Below, piece by piece: positions 8,164 to 16,046 of a stretch of 37,172 nt of DNA; positions within the stretch are counted from its first letter, which is position 1; the number at the start of each line of letters is the position of its first letter. The notes beneath the pieces are model-generated. The model had not been told where the DNA came from. It did no database searches and saw nothing but the letters and a program-made list of their open reading frames with translations. The stretch spans positions 1 to 37,172 of the forward strand of contig JAJEEA010000226.1 of the NCBI GenBank assembly GCA_022821235.1, given 5' to 3'. Source of the DNA: Vicinamibacteria bacterium. Lineage in GTDB: Bacteria; Acidobacteriota; Vicinamibacteria; Vicinamibacterales; UBA8438. Position numbers and translations under genes: made by a program.

Positions 8164-9627
8164 TCAGTTCCCCAGCGGCTCCGACTGCGCGCCCGCCTGC
8201 ACCGCCCACAGGCGGTTGCGGGTCAGCAGGTACATGACGCCGTCGCGCACCACCGGGGTGCTGTAGACCGAGGCGCCCATGTTGACCTCGGCCAGCAGCT
8301 CCATCTCGGTGCCCGCCCGCAGGACTGCGATGTCACCGTCCTCGTCGCCCAGGTAGACCTTGCCGTCGACCACGAAGGGCGAGCCCCAGACGGCCGCGAA
8401 GGTGTCGTAGGTCCAGTGGTACTCGCCCGTGTTGGGGTCGAGGGCGTGCAGGAAGCCCGAGAGGCTCGAGATGTAGAGGACGCCGTCGGCGATGGCCGCC
8501 GTCGACATGGTGCGGTAGAAGTCCTCGCCGTCGCGGCTCCACACCTTGTGGGTGTCGGTGACGTCGCCCGAGCCTGTGGCGTCGATGGCGTAGAAGTGGC
8601 CGGGGGCCTCGCCGTGCTCGGGGTCCTGGCCGACCCCCACGTAGACCTTGTCCTCCCAGATCACGGGGGTCGCGAGGATGTTGTTGCGGGTGCCGCGCCC
8701 GCCGAGAATCCACTCCGAGTCCGGCGGGTTGCAGTCGAACCGCCAGAGCTGCTCGCCCGTCTCGGGGTCGAGGCTGTAGATGATGCCGTCGCCCCCGGCG
8801 ACGATGAGCTGCGCGCGCCCCTGGATGACCCCGTAGGCGGGGTTGGTCCAGCTTCCGTGCAGCACCCCCTCGCCGACGTCGGTGTTCTCCCACAGCAGCT
8901 TGCCGGTGTTCTTGTCGAGAGCGATGACGTGGGGCGAGAACGGCGAGGGGATGTTGACGTGCCCCTCGTCGACGCCGTTGCTCGTCACCGTGAACAGCAC
9001 GTCGCCGATGACGAGCGGCGACCCGGTGGCGAGGTTGTGGGGAAAGACGTCGAGCTCGCCGATCATGTCGTACGACCAGATGATGTCGCCGTCGGTCGCG
9101 TCCGTGCCGGGCTCGTCGGTGAACGGCCCGTCGTTGCCGTCGGCGAGCCCGTTGGCGTCGAGGCAGATGACGTGGGCCTGGTTCGAGACGTACCAGACAC
9201 GGTCGCCGTCGACGAACGCGGTCGAGCACACGCCCTGCAGCGGCCAGTCGTTGACCCGGCCCGCCGACAGCTTCTCGTGCACCATCTGCCAGACGAACTC
9301 GCCGGTCATGGCGTCGAACGCCATCACCACGCCCATGTCGCCCTGGTAGGCGGGGTTCCGGACCCCCTCGTTGTTGGTGCCCACGTAGACCTTGCCGTTG
9401 GCCACGACGGGGCCGCCGTAGGCCTGCGAGCCCACCGGCTGGGTCCACAGGATGTTCTCGCCCGACCGCGGGTCCCAGCTCTCGGGGACGCCGGTCTCGT
9501 CGGACACCATGTTGCGGGACGGCGTGTTGCCGAACATCGCCACCTCGTTCTGGGCCGCGGCCGGGACCGCGGTCGCCGCGGCGGCGAGGCCCGCGAGCAG
9601 TAGACGGGTTGCACCGTGTCGAGTCAT
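8164..9627 (-). CDS. Exported PQQ-like beta-propeller protein
   Basis: The 487-residue protein begins at the ATG at 9627 with a signal peptide ending AAAQ near residue 26. It then carries repeated propeller blades with the PQQ-like signature (GxVxALDxxTGExxW variants): VVMAFDAMTGEFVWQ, VIALDKNTGKLLWEN, IIYSLDPETGEQLWRFD and FLHALDPNTGEYHWTYD. The open frame continues far upstream, but that stretch is antisense-like shadow; the internal ATG with its signal peptide and the ATGA overlap with the preceding gene mark the true start. A module ATGSGDVTDTH is shared with the neighbour (ATGEGDVTATH), so the two are related. There is no CxxCH haem site or clear dehydrogenase active site, so it is probably a binding or scaffold propeller rather than a quinoprotein enzyme. 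Confidence 0.9.
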   Translation of the reverse strand: MTRHGATRLLLAGLAAAATAVPAAAQNEVAMFGNTPSRNMVSDETGVPESWDPRSGENILWTQPVGSQAYGGPVVANGKVYVGTNNEGVRNPAYQGDMGVVMAFDAMTGEFVWQMVHEKLSAGRVNDWPLQGVCSTAFVDGDRVWYVSNQAHVICLDANGLADGNDGPFTDEPGTDATDGDIIWSYDMIGELDVFPHNLATGSPLVIGDVLFTVTSNGVDEGHVNIPSPFSPHVIALDKNTGKLLWENTDVGEGVLHGSWTNPAYGVIQGRAQLIVAGGDGIIYSLDPETGEQLWRFDCNPPDSEWILGGRGTRNNILATPVIWEDKVYVGVGQDPEHGEAPGHFYAIDATGSGDVTDTHKVWSRDGEDFYRTMSTAAIADGVLYISSLSGFLHALDPNTGEYHWTYDTFAAVWGSPFVVDGKVYLGDEDGDIAVLRAGTEMELLAEVNMGASVYSTPVVRDGVMYLLTRNRLWAVQAGAQSEPLGN

Positions 9628-11840
9628 TGGTTCTCCACCACGCTGACGTTGTCGAAGTAGATGTCGATGGGCGAGTAGCCGATGATGCCGGGGCTGCCGT
9701 TGCGGTTGGGCATCGGGTCCTCGGCCGTGATCGTCCACTCGGCCGGCTCGGGCTCGTCGCGGGGCCAGACCTTGCCGCGCACCAGCCCCCGGTCGCCGTC
9801 CACGTCGACCCGGAGCTTCAGGCGGTACCAGGTCTCCGCCTCCCACTCGAAGTCGACCTCCTCGCGGATGCGCAGCTCGGCCGCCCACGACTGGATCTGG
9901 ATCTTGCGCCGGTTGCCCTGCAGGTACATCGTGTAGCCGCTGTTGATGAGCCCGATGTCGGGCCGCCGCCGGCGCCACTGCGACGCCCTGACGTCGGCCT
10001 GCACCGTGTAGCCGGACATGTCGGTGGGGCCGAGGTAGGTGGCGTGGCGGTGGATGCCGGTGCGCGAGGCGCCCTTGCGGAACACCTGGTCGCCGTCGAG
10101 CTCCTCGACGGCGAGGCTGGCGCCGCCGCCGATCCAGTACGGCGGGCGTCCGCTCTCGAAGTTCTCGGACCACGGCAGGGGGGCGTAGGCCCGCACCTGG
10201 GCCACCGCGCTGAGCTCGCCCACGCTGGCGGTGACGGTGCCGGCCTGGTTCGTGGCGCGGGCGTCGGTGGCGAGCACGCCCTCCGGCGAGACGCTCGCCC
10301 CGGCGAGGCCGTCGACCGACCAGGCGGCGTCGCGCGCGCCGAGGAACCGGCCGTTCTCGTCGTAGGCGCGCACGCGGAACTCGACGGTGTCGCCGGCCGA
10401 CGCGATGACCTCCGCCGGCACCACCTGCAGACTGGCCGCGGCGTCCATGGGGGCGGTCTCGGCCGGCCCCTCGGGCGCGGTCCCCGGCGCCATGGCGAAC
10501 GGCGCGTCGGGGTCGCCGATGGCGTAGATGCCCGACTCGGCGGTCACGTAGAGCCGCCCGTAGCCCACCGCGAACGACCCGTAGATCTCGGCGTAGCGGC
10601 CGTCCTCGACCGCCAGCTCGTCGTGGTCGAGCTCGGTCGCCCCGTCGGGCCCCGGCTCGAGGATGGTGACGTTGCCGTTGGTCTCGGTGACGAACAGCTT
10701 GCCGTCGGCCCACACCGGCGATGCCTTGCCGACCGTGCCGACGCTCTGCTCCCACGCGACGGCCCCGGTCGCGGCGTCGAGGGCGAAGAGGTTGGCGGAG
10801 TTGTCGATGACGTAGAGCCGCCCGTCGTGCAGCAGAGGCGACGAGAACCCGACCGCGAGCTCGTCGGCGCGCCAGCGCTCGTGGGTGGCGGTGACGTCCC
10901 CCTCGCCGGTGGCGTCTATCGCCACCACCCGGCCCATGATGCCCGAGTCGACGTTCTCCTCGCTGTGGGCCGCGTACACGGTGTCGCCGGCGAGCACCGG
11001 CGAGACGTTGATGCCCCGCTTGCTCAACTGGTACTGCCACACCTTGCGGCCGGTGCGCGCGTTCAGGGCGTAGACGTGGCCGTCGGCGTTGCCGTCGATC
11101 CACAGGCGCTGGCCGTCCACCACCCCGACCACGCCCACCGACTGCGTGTTCATGTAGGCGACGTTGCCGCCCGGGGTCGAGTGCCAGCGGACCTCGCCGG
11201 TCATCTTGTCGAAGCCGAAGTAGCGGTGCCGGGGCGGGCCCCCGAGGTTGCCCCAGCCCGCCCCGATGATGCTCAGCAGGAGCTGGTCCTCGTCGACGAG
11301 CGGCGTCGACGTGCGCCCGCCGTAGCCCGAGGCCCGGCCGAGCTCCTCGGCGAGGCGCCAGCTCCACACGACGGCCCCGTCGCGGTCGAACGCGTTCAGG
11401 TGGCCGTCGATGTTCATGGCGTAGAGGTACCCGGTCTCGGGGTCGCCGGTCACGCTGCCCCAGCCCACCCGGTTGAACGGCACCGTGGTGTTCAGCACGT
11501 TGTAGTTGTGCTGCCAGAGCTTCTCGCCGGTCTCGGCGTTCCAGCAGGCCACCACCTCCTGCTCGTCCACGCCGTCGCCGGTGCGCCCGTTGGCGCAGAC
11601 CCGGCCGTCGAAGACGGCGGGGGTCGAGCGCCCGACCCAGCGGTCGTACCAGATGAGGTTCTCGCCGTCGGGCGACCAGCTCGAGACGAGCCCGGTCACG
11701 TCCGAGACGCCGGTCTGGGCGCGCCCGCGCCAGCTCGGCCAGTCGTTCGCCGCGGCCGGGCCGGCCGGCAGGCCCGCCAGCAATCCGGCGACGAGCGCCG
11801 CGGCCACCGTCCGCGCCGTGCCGTGTGCTGCCGTGTTCAT
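9624..11840 (-). CDS. Exported PQQ-like propeller with Ig-like and LamG/DUF1080-like C-terminal domains
   Basis: The ATG at 11840 gives 738 residues; an in-frame ATG 24 bases upstream is an alternative. A signal peptide ends near residue 31 (GPAAAN). Residues 33-445 are a PQQ-like propeller (WPSWRGRAQTGVSD at its entry; blades such as VYALNARTGRKVWQY and LFALDAATGAVAWEQ). About 468-552 is an Ig-like/BIG2-type segment, and 556-738 resembles the beta-sandwich of laminin-G or DUF1080 proteins (YTVQADVRASQW, IDIYFDNVSVVEN). The latter often bind or act on sugars, so carbohydrate binding is an inference. Its stop overlaps the start of the next gene by 4 bases (ATGA), implying translational coupling. 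Confidence 0.88.
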   Translation of the reverse strand: MNTAAHGTARTVAAALVAGLLAGLPAGPAAANDWPSWRGRAQTGVSDVTGLVSSWSPDGENLIWYDRWVGRSTPAVFDGRVCANGRTGDGVDEQEVVACWNAETGEKLWQHNYNVLNTTVPFNRVGWGSVTGDPETGYLYAMNIDGHLNAFDRDGAVVWSWRLAEELGRASGYGGRTSTPLVDEDQLLLSIIGAGWGNLGGPPRHRYFGFDKMTGEVRWHSTPGGNVAYMNTQSVGVVGVVDGQRLWIDGNADGHVYALNARTGRKVWQYQLSKRGINVSPVLAGDTVYAAHSEENVDSGIMGRVVAIDATGEGDVTATHERWRADELAVGFSSPLLHDGRLYVIDNSANLFALDAATGAVAWEQSVGTVGKASPVWADGKLFVTETNGNVTILEPGPDGATELDHDELAVEDGRYAEIYGSFAVGYGRLYVTAESGIYAIGDPDAPFAMAPGTAPEGPAETAPMDAAASLQVVPAEVIASAGDTVEFRVRAYDENGRFLGARDAAWSVDGLAGASVSPEGVLATDARATNQAGTVTASVGELSAVAQVRAYAPLPWSENFESGRPPYWIGGGASLAVEELDGDQVFRKGASRTGIHRHATYLGPTDMSGYTVQADVRASQWRRRRPDIGLINSGYTMYLQGNRRKIQIQSWAAELRIREEVDFEWEAETWYRLKLRVDVDGDRGLVRGKVWPRDEPEPAEWTITAEDPMPNRNGSPGIIGYSPIDIYFDNVSVVENQ

Positions 11841-11861
11841 TCCCGTCAACCCTCGCTGAAG

Positions 11862-11899
11862 CATCGAGCTCATGGCTCGTCGAATCGAGCCGCTCGATG
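11862..11899 (-). promoter_or_regulatory. Nested hairpin in the 5' leader of the propeller operon
   Basis: CATCGAGC (11862-11869) pairs with GCTCGATG (11892-11899), and inside it GGCTCG (11874-11879) pairs with CGAGCC (11886-11891), leaving a 4-base bulge and a 6-base loop. All 14 pairs are perfect. It lies in the leader 22 bases before the ATG at 11840 and could block or protect the ribosome-binding site. Confidence 0.5.
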
Positions 11900-11916
11900 G
11901 CGTTCTGAAACAAGAA

Positions 11917-11922
11917 ATCATA
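11917..11922 (-). promoter_or_regulatory. -10 box of the propeller operon
   Basis: Minus-strand TATGAT matches 5 of 6 consensus bases in an AT-rich patch. Transcription would start about 70 bases before the ATG at 11840. A -35 box is not clear (CTGAAA at a 19-base spacing is the best). Confidence 0.4.
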
Positions 11923-11998
11923 CTACAGCGGCCGGGGCGTTTTTCAGACGCTCCGGACCGGCGCGAGCCAAGGTGCGAAGATGTCCGCGTGGTCTGGA

Positions 11999-13189
11999 TC
12001 AGAGCCGCCAGTCGTCGTCCGGCATGACGCGTCGCATGAACTGGTGGAACAGCGGCACCGTGAAGTCGGTGTCGCCGTGGCTCGGGCTCCAGACCATGCC
12101 CTTCGCGATCAACTGGCTTCTCGTCGGTCCGAGCGACGTGACCTGCCGGTCCATGATCCGGGCGATATCGCCCGACCGATGAGGCCCCGAACCGAGCTCG
12201 GCCATGGCCCGCAGGTATCGCCGTTCCGAGGGAGTCAGGCGGTCGAAGCGAACCCCGAAGAAGCTCTCGTCGAGCGCGGCGGTGGCGGTCTCGGACGCCC
12301 GTTCGACATCGCCGATCTCTATGGGCGACGCCTCGGCGGCGTCCCAGGCGTGTTTGCCCCACTCCTGGAGGAAGTACGGGTAACAGCGGGTCTGCGCAAG
12401 GATGCGGTCCAGCGCGTCGCCGGCGATCGTTACCCCTTCCGTCTGCGCGGGCTTCTCGATGGCGCGTCGCGCCGCCTCCTGAGCGAGCGGGCCGACGCGG
12501 GGGAAGTCGAACAGCCGTTCTGCGTACGACTTCGCCCGGCCCGTGCGAGCGCGCAGTTGCGGCAGGCCGGCACCGACGAGCGTTACCGGCGATTGGCGCT
12601 GCGCGGCCCGGTGCAGCGCGGTGATGAGCGCCGCCAACTCGTCTTCCTCGACGTACTGCAGCTCGTCCACGAACAGCGACAACGCCGTGCCGGCTTCCTT
12701 GGCGGCCGTCCCCGCCGACAGCAGCAGTTCCGTCAGATCCTGCTCGAGGTCGCCGTTGTCGGCCAGCCCGGGCTCGGGGTCGACATCGAGGCTGACCTCG
12801 ATGTCCTGGTACTTCATCTTCAGGGCATTCACGAAACCGGCCAGTCCCCGCAGTGCCCGCTGCGCCACGTCCCGAGCCCTTTCGTGCCGCGATAGCTTCA
12901 GCAGCGCCTGCCTGAGCCTCGGCGCCAGAATCGCGGGCAACGACCGGTTCTCGGGAGCTTCGACGAAAAGGGTGTGGATGCCGGCCGCCTCCGCCTCTTC
13001 CCGTATTCGGTCGAGAAGGACGGTCTTGCCGACGCCGCGCAGACCGACCATCAGGACGCTCTTGGCCGGCCGGGCGAGTCGCACCCGCGCCAGCGCGACC
13101 CTCACCGTCTCGCGCAACTCGTCCCGCCCCGCCAGTTCGGGGGGAGGCGTGCCGGCTCCCGGCGCGTAGGGGTTGCGGATGGGGTCCAC
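11999..13189 (-). CDS. AAA ATPase with C-terminal winged-helix-like region
   Basis: The 396-residue protein starts with GTG at 13189. Walker A is GLRGVGKT (49-56), Walker B is LSLFVDELQ (169-177, D175 E176), and the sensor-1-like strand is TLVGAGLPQL (203-212). The C-terminal third (LTPSERRYLRAMAEL onwards, then RSGDIARIM and GPTRSQLIAKGMV) looks like a winged helix, the ORC1/CDC6-like architecture of stand-alone AAA_16/AAA_22 ATPases. Such proteins are often called archaeal-type ATPases and are common accessory genes; the role is unknown. No Shine-Dalgarno sequence precedes the start. Instead a perfect TATAAT lies 7 bases away, pointing to a leaderless message. No partner gene adjoins it. 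Confidence 0.88.
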   Translation of the reverse strand: MDPIRNPYAPGAGTPPPELAGRDELRETVRVALARVRLARPAKSVLMVGLRGVGKTVLLDRIREEAEAAGIHTLFVEAPENRSLPAILAPRLRQALLKLSRHERARDVAQRALRGLAGFVNALKMKYQDIEVSLDVDPEPGLADNGDLEQDLTELLLSAGTAAKEAGTALSLFVDELQYVEEDELAALITALHRAAQRQSPVTLVGAGLPQLRARTGRAKSYAERLFDFPRVGPLAQEAARRAIEKPAQTEGVTIAGDALDRILAQTRCYPYFLQEWGKHAWDAAEASPIEIGDVERASETATAALDESFFGVRFDRLTPSERRYLRAMAELGSGPHRSGDIARIMDRQVTSLGPTRSQLIAKGMVWSPSHGDTDFTVPLFHQFMRRVMPDDDWRL

Positions 13190-13196
13190 GGGGACA

Positions 13197-13243
13197 ATTA
13201 TACCGATATTAGGCAGTTTATGTTTGTTGGGTAAACTTCCTAA
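13197..13243 (-). promoter_or_regulatory. AT-rich promoter with 12-base palindrome before the AAA ATPase gene
   Basis: Minus-strand TATAAT at 13202-13197 is a perfect -10 box. Where a -35 box should be, arms 13209-13220 and 13232-13243 form an inverted repeat (TTAGGCAGTTTA / TAAACTTCCTAA, one mismatch) around 11 bases. This AT-rich island stands out from its GC-rich surroundings and may bind a regulator or activator. Confidence 0.5.
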
Positions 13244-13356
13244 ACTTGCTCAAATTCAGGCGGCGAGCAGGTTTCGTGCGGACAGTGGTCCTCCGCCAAG
13301 GTGCGTGCGTGGAATGCGCTGGCCGACTGCTCGTCCGGTGTGGCCGCGGACGCTGG

Positions 13357-13426
13357 TCAAGGAACTCCCTTGCCGAAGACCCGCTCCAGGGTCCACACTC
13401 CATGGGCGGCGATGATGGCCGATTTC
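13357..13426 (-). pseudogene. Remnant of a second HupE/UreJ-type tail
   Basis: Read on the minus strand it gives SAIIAAHGVWTLERVFGKGVP then stop, close to the true tail ASALIAAVGLLWTLERAFGASGP. The two stops are exactly 153 bases apart, and similarity continues on the downstream side (13275-13356 against 13428-13509), so this is an old tandem duplication of a gene end. No start or upstream domain survives, so it is not expressed as a protein. Apart from this and the AAA promoter, the 13190-13509 gap shows no gene. Confidence 0.6.
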
Positions 13427-13509
13427 CGCGGCGGGTTCGTAGGGACGGTGCCTTCCCCCAAGGCGTGCCTGGAATCGCCGCGGTCGGCCGGGTCTGGTCG
13501 TGGCGCTGT

Positions 13510-14718
13510 TCACGGACCGCTGGCGCCGAAGGCTCGCTCCAGGGTCCAGAGCAGCCCGACGGCGGCGATGAGGGCGGAGGCCGGAATGGTGATCCGGTGC
13601 CGGTACCAGGGGCGGCGCCGGTACCAGCCCACGGCGGCGAACGCGATGCCGATGACCGCGAGCTGTCCCACCTCGATCCCGGCGTTGAAGGTCAGCAGCC
13701 CGAGCCAGCGCTCGTCCGCCGGGAGCCCCAGCTCGCGCAGGACGCCCGCGAACCCGAGCCCGTGCAGCAGGCCGAACAGGAACACGGTGGCGGGGCGCCA
13801 CGGGGTCAGCCGCTCGGTGAGGATGTTCTCGACCGCCACGTAGACGATGGAGAGCGCGATGAGCGGCTCGACCACGCGCGGGGGCAGGGAGACCACGTCG
13901 AAGACGGCCAGGGAGAGCGTTGCCGCGTGGGCGACGGTGAACGCGCTCACCTGCCAGACGAGGGGGCCGAGCCGGGCGCCGAGGAGGAACAGGCCGAGCA
14001 CGAACAGAATGTGGTCGAGTCCCCGCGGCAGGATGTGGACGAACCCCAGCCGCAGGTAGCGGCCGGCCGTCGACCACGCGCCGGCCGGCGCGGCGGGGCC
14101 CGTCAGGGGGAACGGGTCGCTGCGGGCGCCGCGCTCGAGCAGGGCCTGACGCGTCACGCCCCGCCGCTCGTCCCGGATGGTCAGGTTCACCTCGGCGAAC
14201 GCGCGCGACGCGAAGAACTCCAGCTCGGACGCGTTCGCCGGCACCGCCCCGGTCAGCCGGGCGGTCAGCCCCAGCACCGTCGGGATCTCCGACTCGGTCG
14301 CGGCGGGCGTGCCGTGGTCCGGGAACGACACCTCGAAGGGCGCCGGCTCCCCGTCGAAGCGCAGCCGGACCCGGCGCTCGAAGAGCCGCCGCAGCCGGCC
14401 GATGGCCGCGTCGAGCTCGGCCGGGGGCAGGCCGCGCACGGCCGCGGCCAGCTCGGCGTCGTCGGCGCTCTGCGGCGCCCCGAGGGCCAGCGCGTCGAGA
14501 TCGACGACCAGGTCGGCCCGGAACGTCCCGTCCCGCTGCAGCACCACCGTCGTGTCGGTGAACGTCAGGGGATGGGCGGCGGCTGCCGCCGGCAGCAGGA
14601 CCAGCATCGCGGCCGCCCGCAGCCGCCGGAGCCACGTCTCCGCGGCGGCGGTCGCTTGCGCCCGGGCGACGATCGTGGCCTGTCGGCCACTGGTGAGGAT
14701 GACGGTGCCTGCACGCAT
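13510..14718 (-). CDS. HupE/UreJ-type membrane protein
   Basis: From the ATG at 14718 the protein is 402 residues; a GTG at 14730 is also possible. A signal peptide ends near AAAAAHPLTFTDT. The N-terminal half is an extracytoplasmic domain with many acidic residues; the C-terminal half holds about six membrane segments. The family hallmarks are visible: FVHILPRGLDHILFVLGLFL, FTVAHAATLSLA, LIALSIVYVAVEN and LFGLLHGLGFAGVL, with conserved His residues suited to metal binding. This fits the HupE/UreJ_2 group, related to nickel/cobalt permeases. No hydrogenase or urease is nearby, so the metal and role are open. A diverged copy of its last 20 or so codons lies just downstream. Confidence 0.85.
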   Translation of the reverse strand: MRAGTVILTSGRQATIVARAQATAAAETWLRRLRAAAMLVLLPAAAAAHPLTFTDTTVVLQRDGTFRADLVVDLDALALGAPQSADDAELAAAVRGLPPAELDAAIGRLRRLFERRVRLRFDGEPAPFEVSFPDHGTPAATESEIPTVLGLTARLTGAVPANASELEFFASRAFAEVNLTIRDERRGVTRQALLERGARSDPFPLTGPAAPAGAWSTAGRYLRLGFVHILPRGLDHILFVLGLFLLGARLGPLVWQVSAFTVAHAATLSLAVFDVVSLPPRVVEPLIALSIVYVAVENILTERLTPWRPATVFLFGLLHGLGFAGVLRELGLPADERWLGLLTFNAGIEVGQLAVIGIAFAAVGWYRRRPWYRHRITIPASALIAAVGLLWTLERAFGASGP

Positions 14719-14854
14719 GCTGCTCGCCACATGGAGTCAAGGACGCTGTCGAGGATTACCCTGCCACTTGCGGAACGCCGCATTCCGCGGAGGACTGGCT
14801 GCCTTTGGGGCGGTCGGCAACCTCACTTCGATCACCATCCTAAGCGGACCGCGC

Positions 14855-15247
14855 TCAGACCGTCAGGTCCCTGATCGGAAACCCCAGGGTCCGGGCCGCG
14901 TCCGTCATGCGGCGGTCGTACGTGGCGAGCTCGACGGACTGTCCCTGCCGGCGCAGGAAATCGATGGACGCGAGGTGCAGCGCATCGAGGGTGCGGACCG
15001 GTACCGGGAACGCGGCCAACGCGCGGGCGAGCACCGGCGGCGACAGCTCCAGCAGCGCGATTCTTCCGATGAGCGCCTGGACGGCCTCGCCGTGCGAGTC
15101 GAAGAGCCTGCGCGCGTGCACCCGCGTCCAGACCTCGTACTCGACGAGGCGGCTGGCGACGAGCGTCTCCCGCCAGAGTGCGGCCGGCGGATGCCGGACC
15201 TCGACGAGCAGGTGCGCCAGGACCACGGAGGTGTCGACGTATATCAC
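14855..15247 (-). CDS. PIN-domain toxin (VapC type)
   Basis: The GTG at 15247 overlaps the antitoxin stop by 4 bases (GTGA), giving 130 residues. The PIN fold shows an N-terminal YVDTSVVLAHLL (first acidic residue), an E in LVEYEVWTRV, the D of LDALHLASIDF and the D of LATYDRRM. These four acidic positions bind Mg2+ in PIN ribonucleases. It should cleave RNA when released from the upstream antitoxin. The length is normal and the active site looks complete. The other toxin-antitoxin pairs in the window are at 26820 and 30143. Confidence 0.88.
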   Translation of the reverse strand: MIYVDTSVVLAHLLVEVRHPPAALWRETLVASRLVEYEVWTRVHARRLFDSHGEAVQALIGRIALLELSPPVLARALAAFPVPVRTLDALHLASIDFLRRQGQSVELATYDRRMTDAARTLGFPIRDLTV

Positions 15248-15537
15248 CGGTCGCCTCGCTCGTCGTCCAGCTCGGCCAGCAGTTGCTCCAACGACATGAC
15301 GGGGGGCGGTTGGGGCGGGGACCCCGTGCCCGGCACGGCCGGCGGCGTCAGCCAGCCCTTTCTCACCGCGTCGGCCAGCAGGGCGTCGGCGAGGAGGGGG
15401 CTCCGTTCGGCCCGGGGCGGGACGATCTCGGCCACGACGCGGTCGCGATCCGTCACCAGAACCGTCTCGCCCGCCGCGGCCAGACGCACGTACTCGCTCA
15501 GCTTGTTGTTGAGCACCTTGAGCCCCACGGAGCGCAT
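15244..15537 (-). CDS. Phd/YefM-like antitoxin of the PIN toxin
   Basis: The 97-residue protein begins MRSVGLKVLNNKLSEYVRLA and continues AGETVLVTDRDRVVAEIVPP, the typical Phd/YefM N terminus that binds DNA as a dimer. The C-terminal part (LADALLADAVRKGWL, then a Pro-rich linker and SLEQLLAELDDERGDR) should wrap the toxin. The frame upstream of 15537 is open but shows no ribosome-binding site. The start codon falls in the palindrome GCGCATGCGC with a TTGACA promoter immediately before it, so the message is probably leaderless and autorepressed by the antitoxin. It is translationally coupled to the PIN gene by GTGA. Confidence 0.85.
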   Translation of the reverse strand: MRSVGLKVLNNKLSEYVRLAAAGETVLVTDRDRVVAEIVPPRAERSPLLADALLADAVRKGWLTPPAVPGTGSPPQPPPVMSLEQLLAELDDERGDR

Positions 15538-15572
15538 GCGCCAAGGTAGCTTCCGGTAGCCACTCGTGTCAA
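15532..15572 (-). promoter_or_regulatory. Leaderless promoter and operator of the antitoxin/PIN operon
   Basis: On the minus strand a perfect TTGACA (15572-15567), 18 bases, then TACCTT (15548-15543) end 5 bases before the ATG. The palindrome GCGCATGCGC (15532-15541) covers the start codon. Both fit antitoxin autoregulation. Confidence 0.55.
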
Positions 15573-15611
15573 GCCGGCGAAGCGAAGGTCGCCGGCCTGC
15601 GGCGGCCCCCG

Positions 15612-16034
15612 TCAGGGCCTTCGGAGCCGGACGAGGTACGGCCGGCCCCGGCGCAGGAAGTTGACCACGGTGTCGGCGCCTTCGACGAGGAGGCTGAGGC
15701 GGGCGGTGGCCTCGACGTTGTCCTCGACGTCGACGCCGCCCACGCGGTAGATGACGTCCCCGGCCCGGAGTCCCGCCACCTGGGCGATGCCCCCCGTGGA
15801 CACCTCGGTGACGAGGGCGCCCTGGCGGAGCTGGAGGTTGTCGGGCTCGAGGCGCTCGGTCAGGGCGCCGGTGGGGGCGGCGTCGCAGATGGTGGCGCCG
15901 ATGTCGATGGCGCGGGTGGCGTCGGAGTCGGCGCAAACGTAGAGCGCGTCGCCGGTCTGGGCATGCGCGGCGGCGGTCCAGAGCAGGGCGAGGCCGAGGC
16001 CTCCGGTAGTCAGGACGTGTCGCAACCTCTGCAT
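15612..16034 (-). CDS. Small exported PDZ-domain protein
   Basis: The 140-residue protein starts at the ATG at 16034. A signal peptide ends AAAHAQ near residue 26. Two Cys residues (YVCADSD and ATICDAA) may form a disulfide. From about residue 60 a PDZ domain follows: RQGALVTEV, GIAQVAGLRAGDVIYRVGGVDV and VVNFLRRGRPYLVRLRRP. No protease domain is present, so it is a stand-alone PDZ adaptor, probably periplasmic. It has no ribosome-binding site, but TATACT lies 6 bases before the start. Confidence 0.78.
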   Translation of the reverse strand: MQRLRHVLTTGGLGLALLWTAAAHAQTGDALYVCADSDATRAIDIGATICDAAPTGALTERLEPDNLQLRQGALVTEVSTGGIAQVAGLRAGDVIYRVGGVDVEDNVEATARLSLLVEGADTVVNFLRRGRPYLVRLRRP

Positions 16035-16040
16035 GCGCGA

Positions 16041-16046
16041 AGTATA
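16041..16046 (-). promoter_or_regulatory. -10 box of the small PDZ gene (leaderless)
   Basis: Minus-strand TATACT (5 of 6 consensus bases) ends 6 bases before the ATG at 16034. There is no Shine-Dalgarno sequence. A -35 box is not recognised. Confidence 0.45.

Noticed and set aside
8164-11913. One 1249-codon open frame covering both propeller genes
   Set aside because: Its first 760 codons are out of frame with the real upstream propeller and Arg-rich. The signal peptide at 9627 and the ATGA overlap show two separate genes.
13510-14718. Urease or hydrogenase accessory role for the HupE/UreJ-type protein
   Set aside because: No urease, hydrogenase or nickel genes occur in the window, so only the membrane-protein family is stated.
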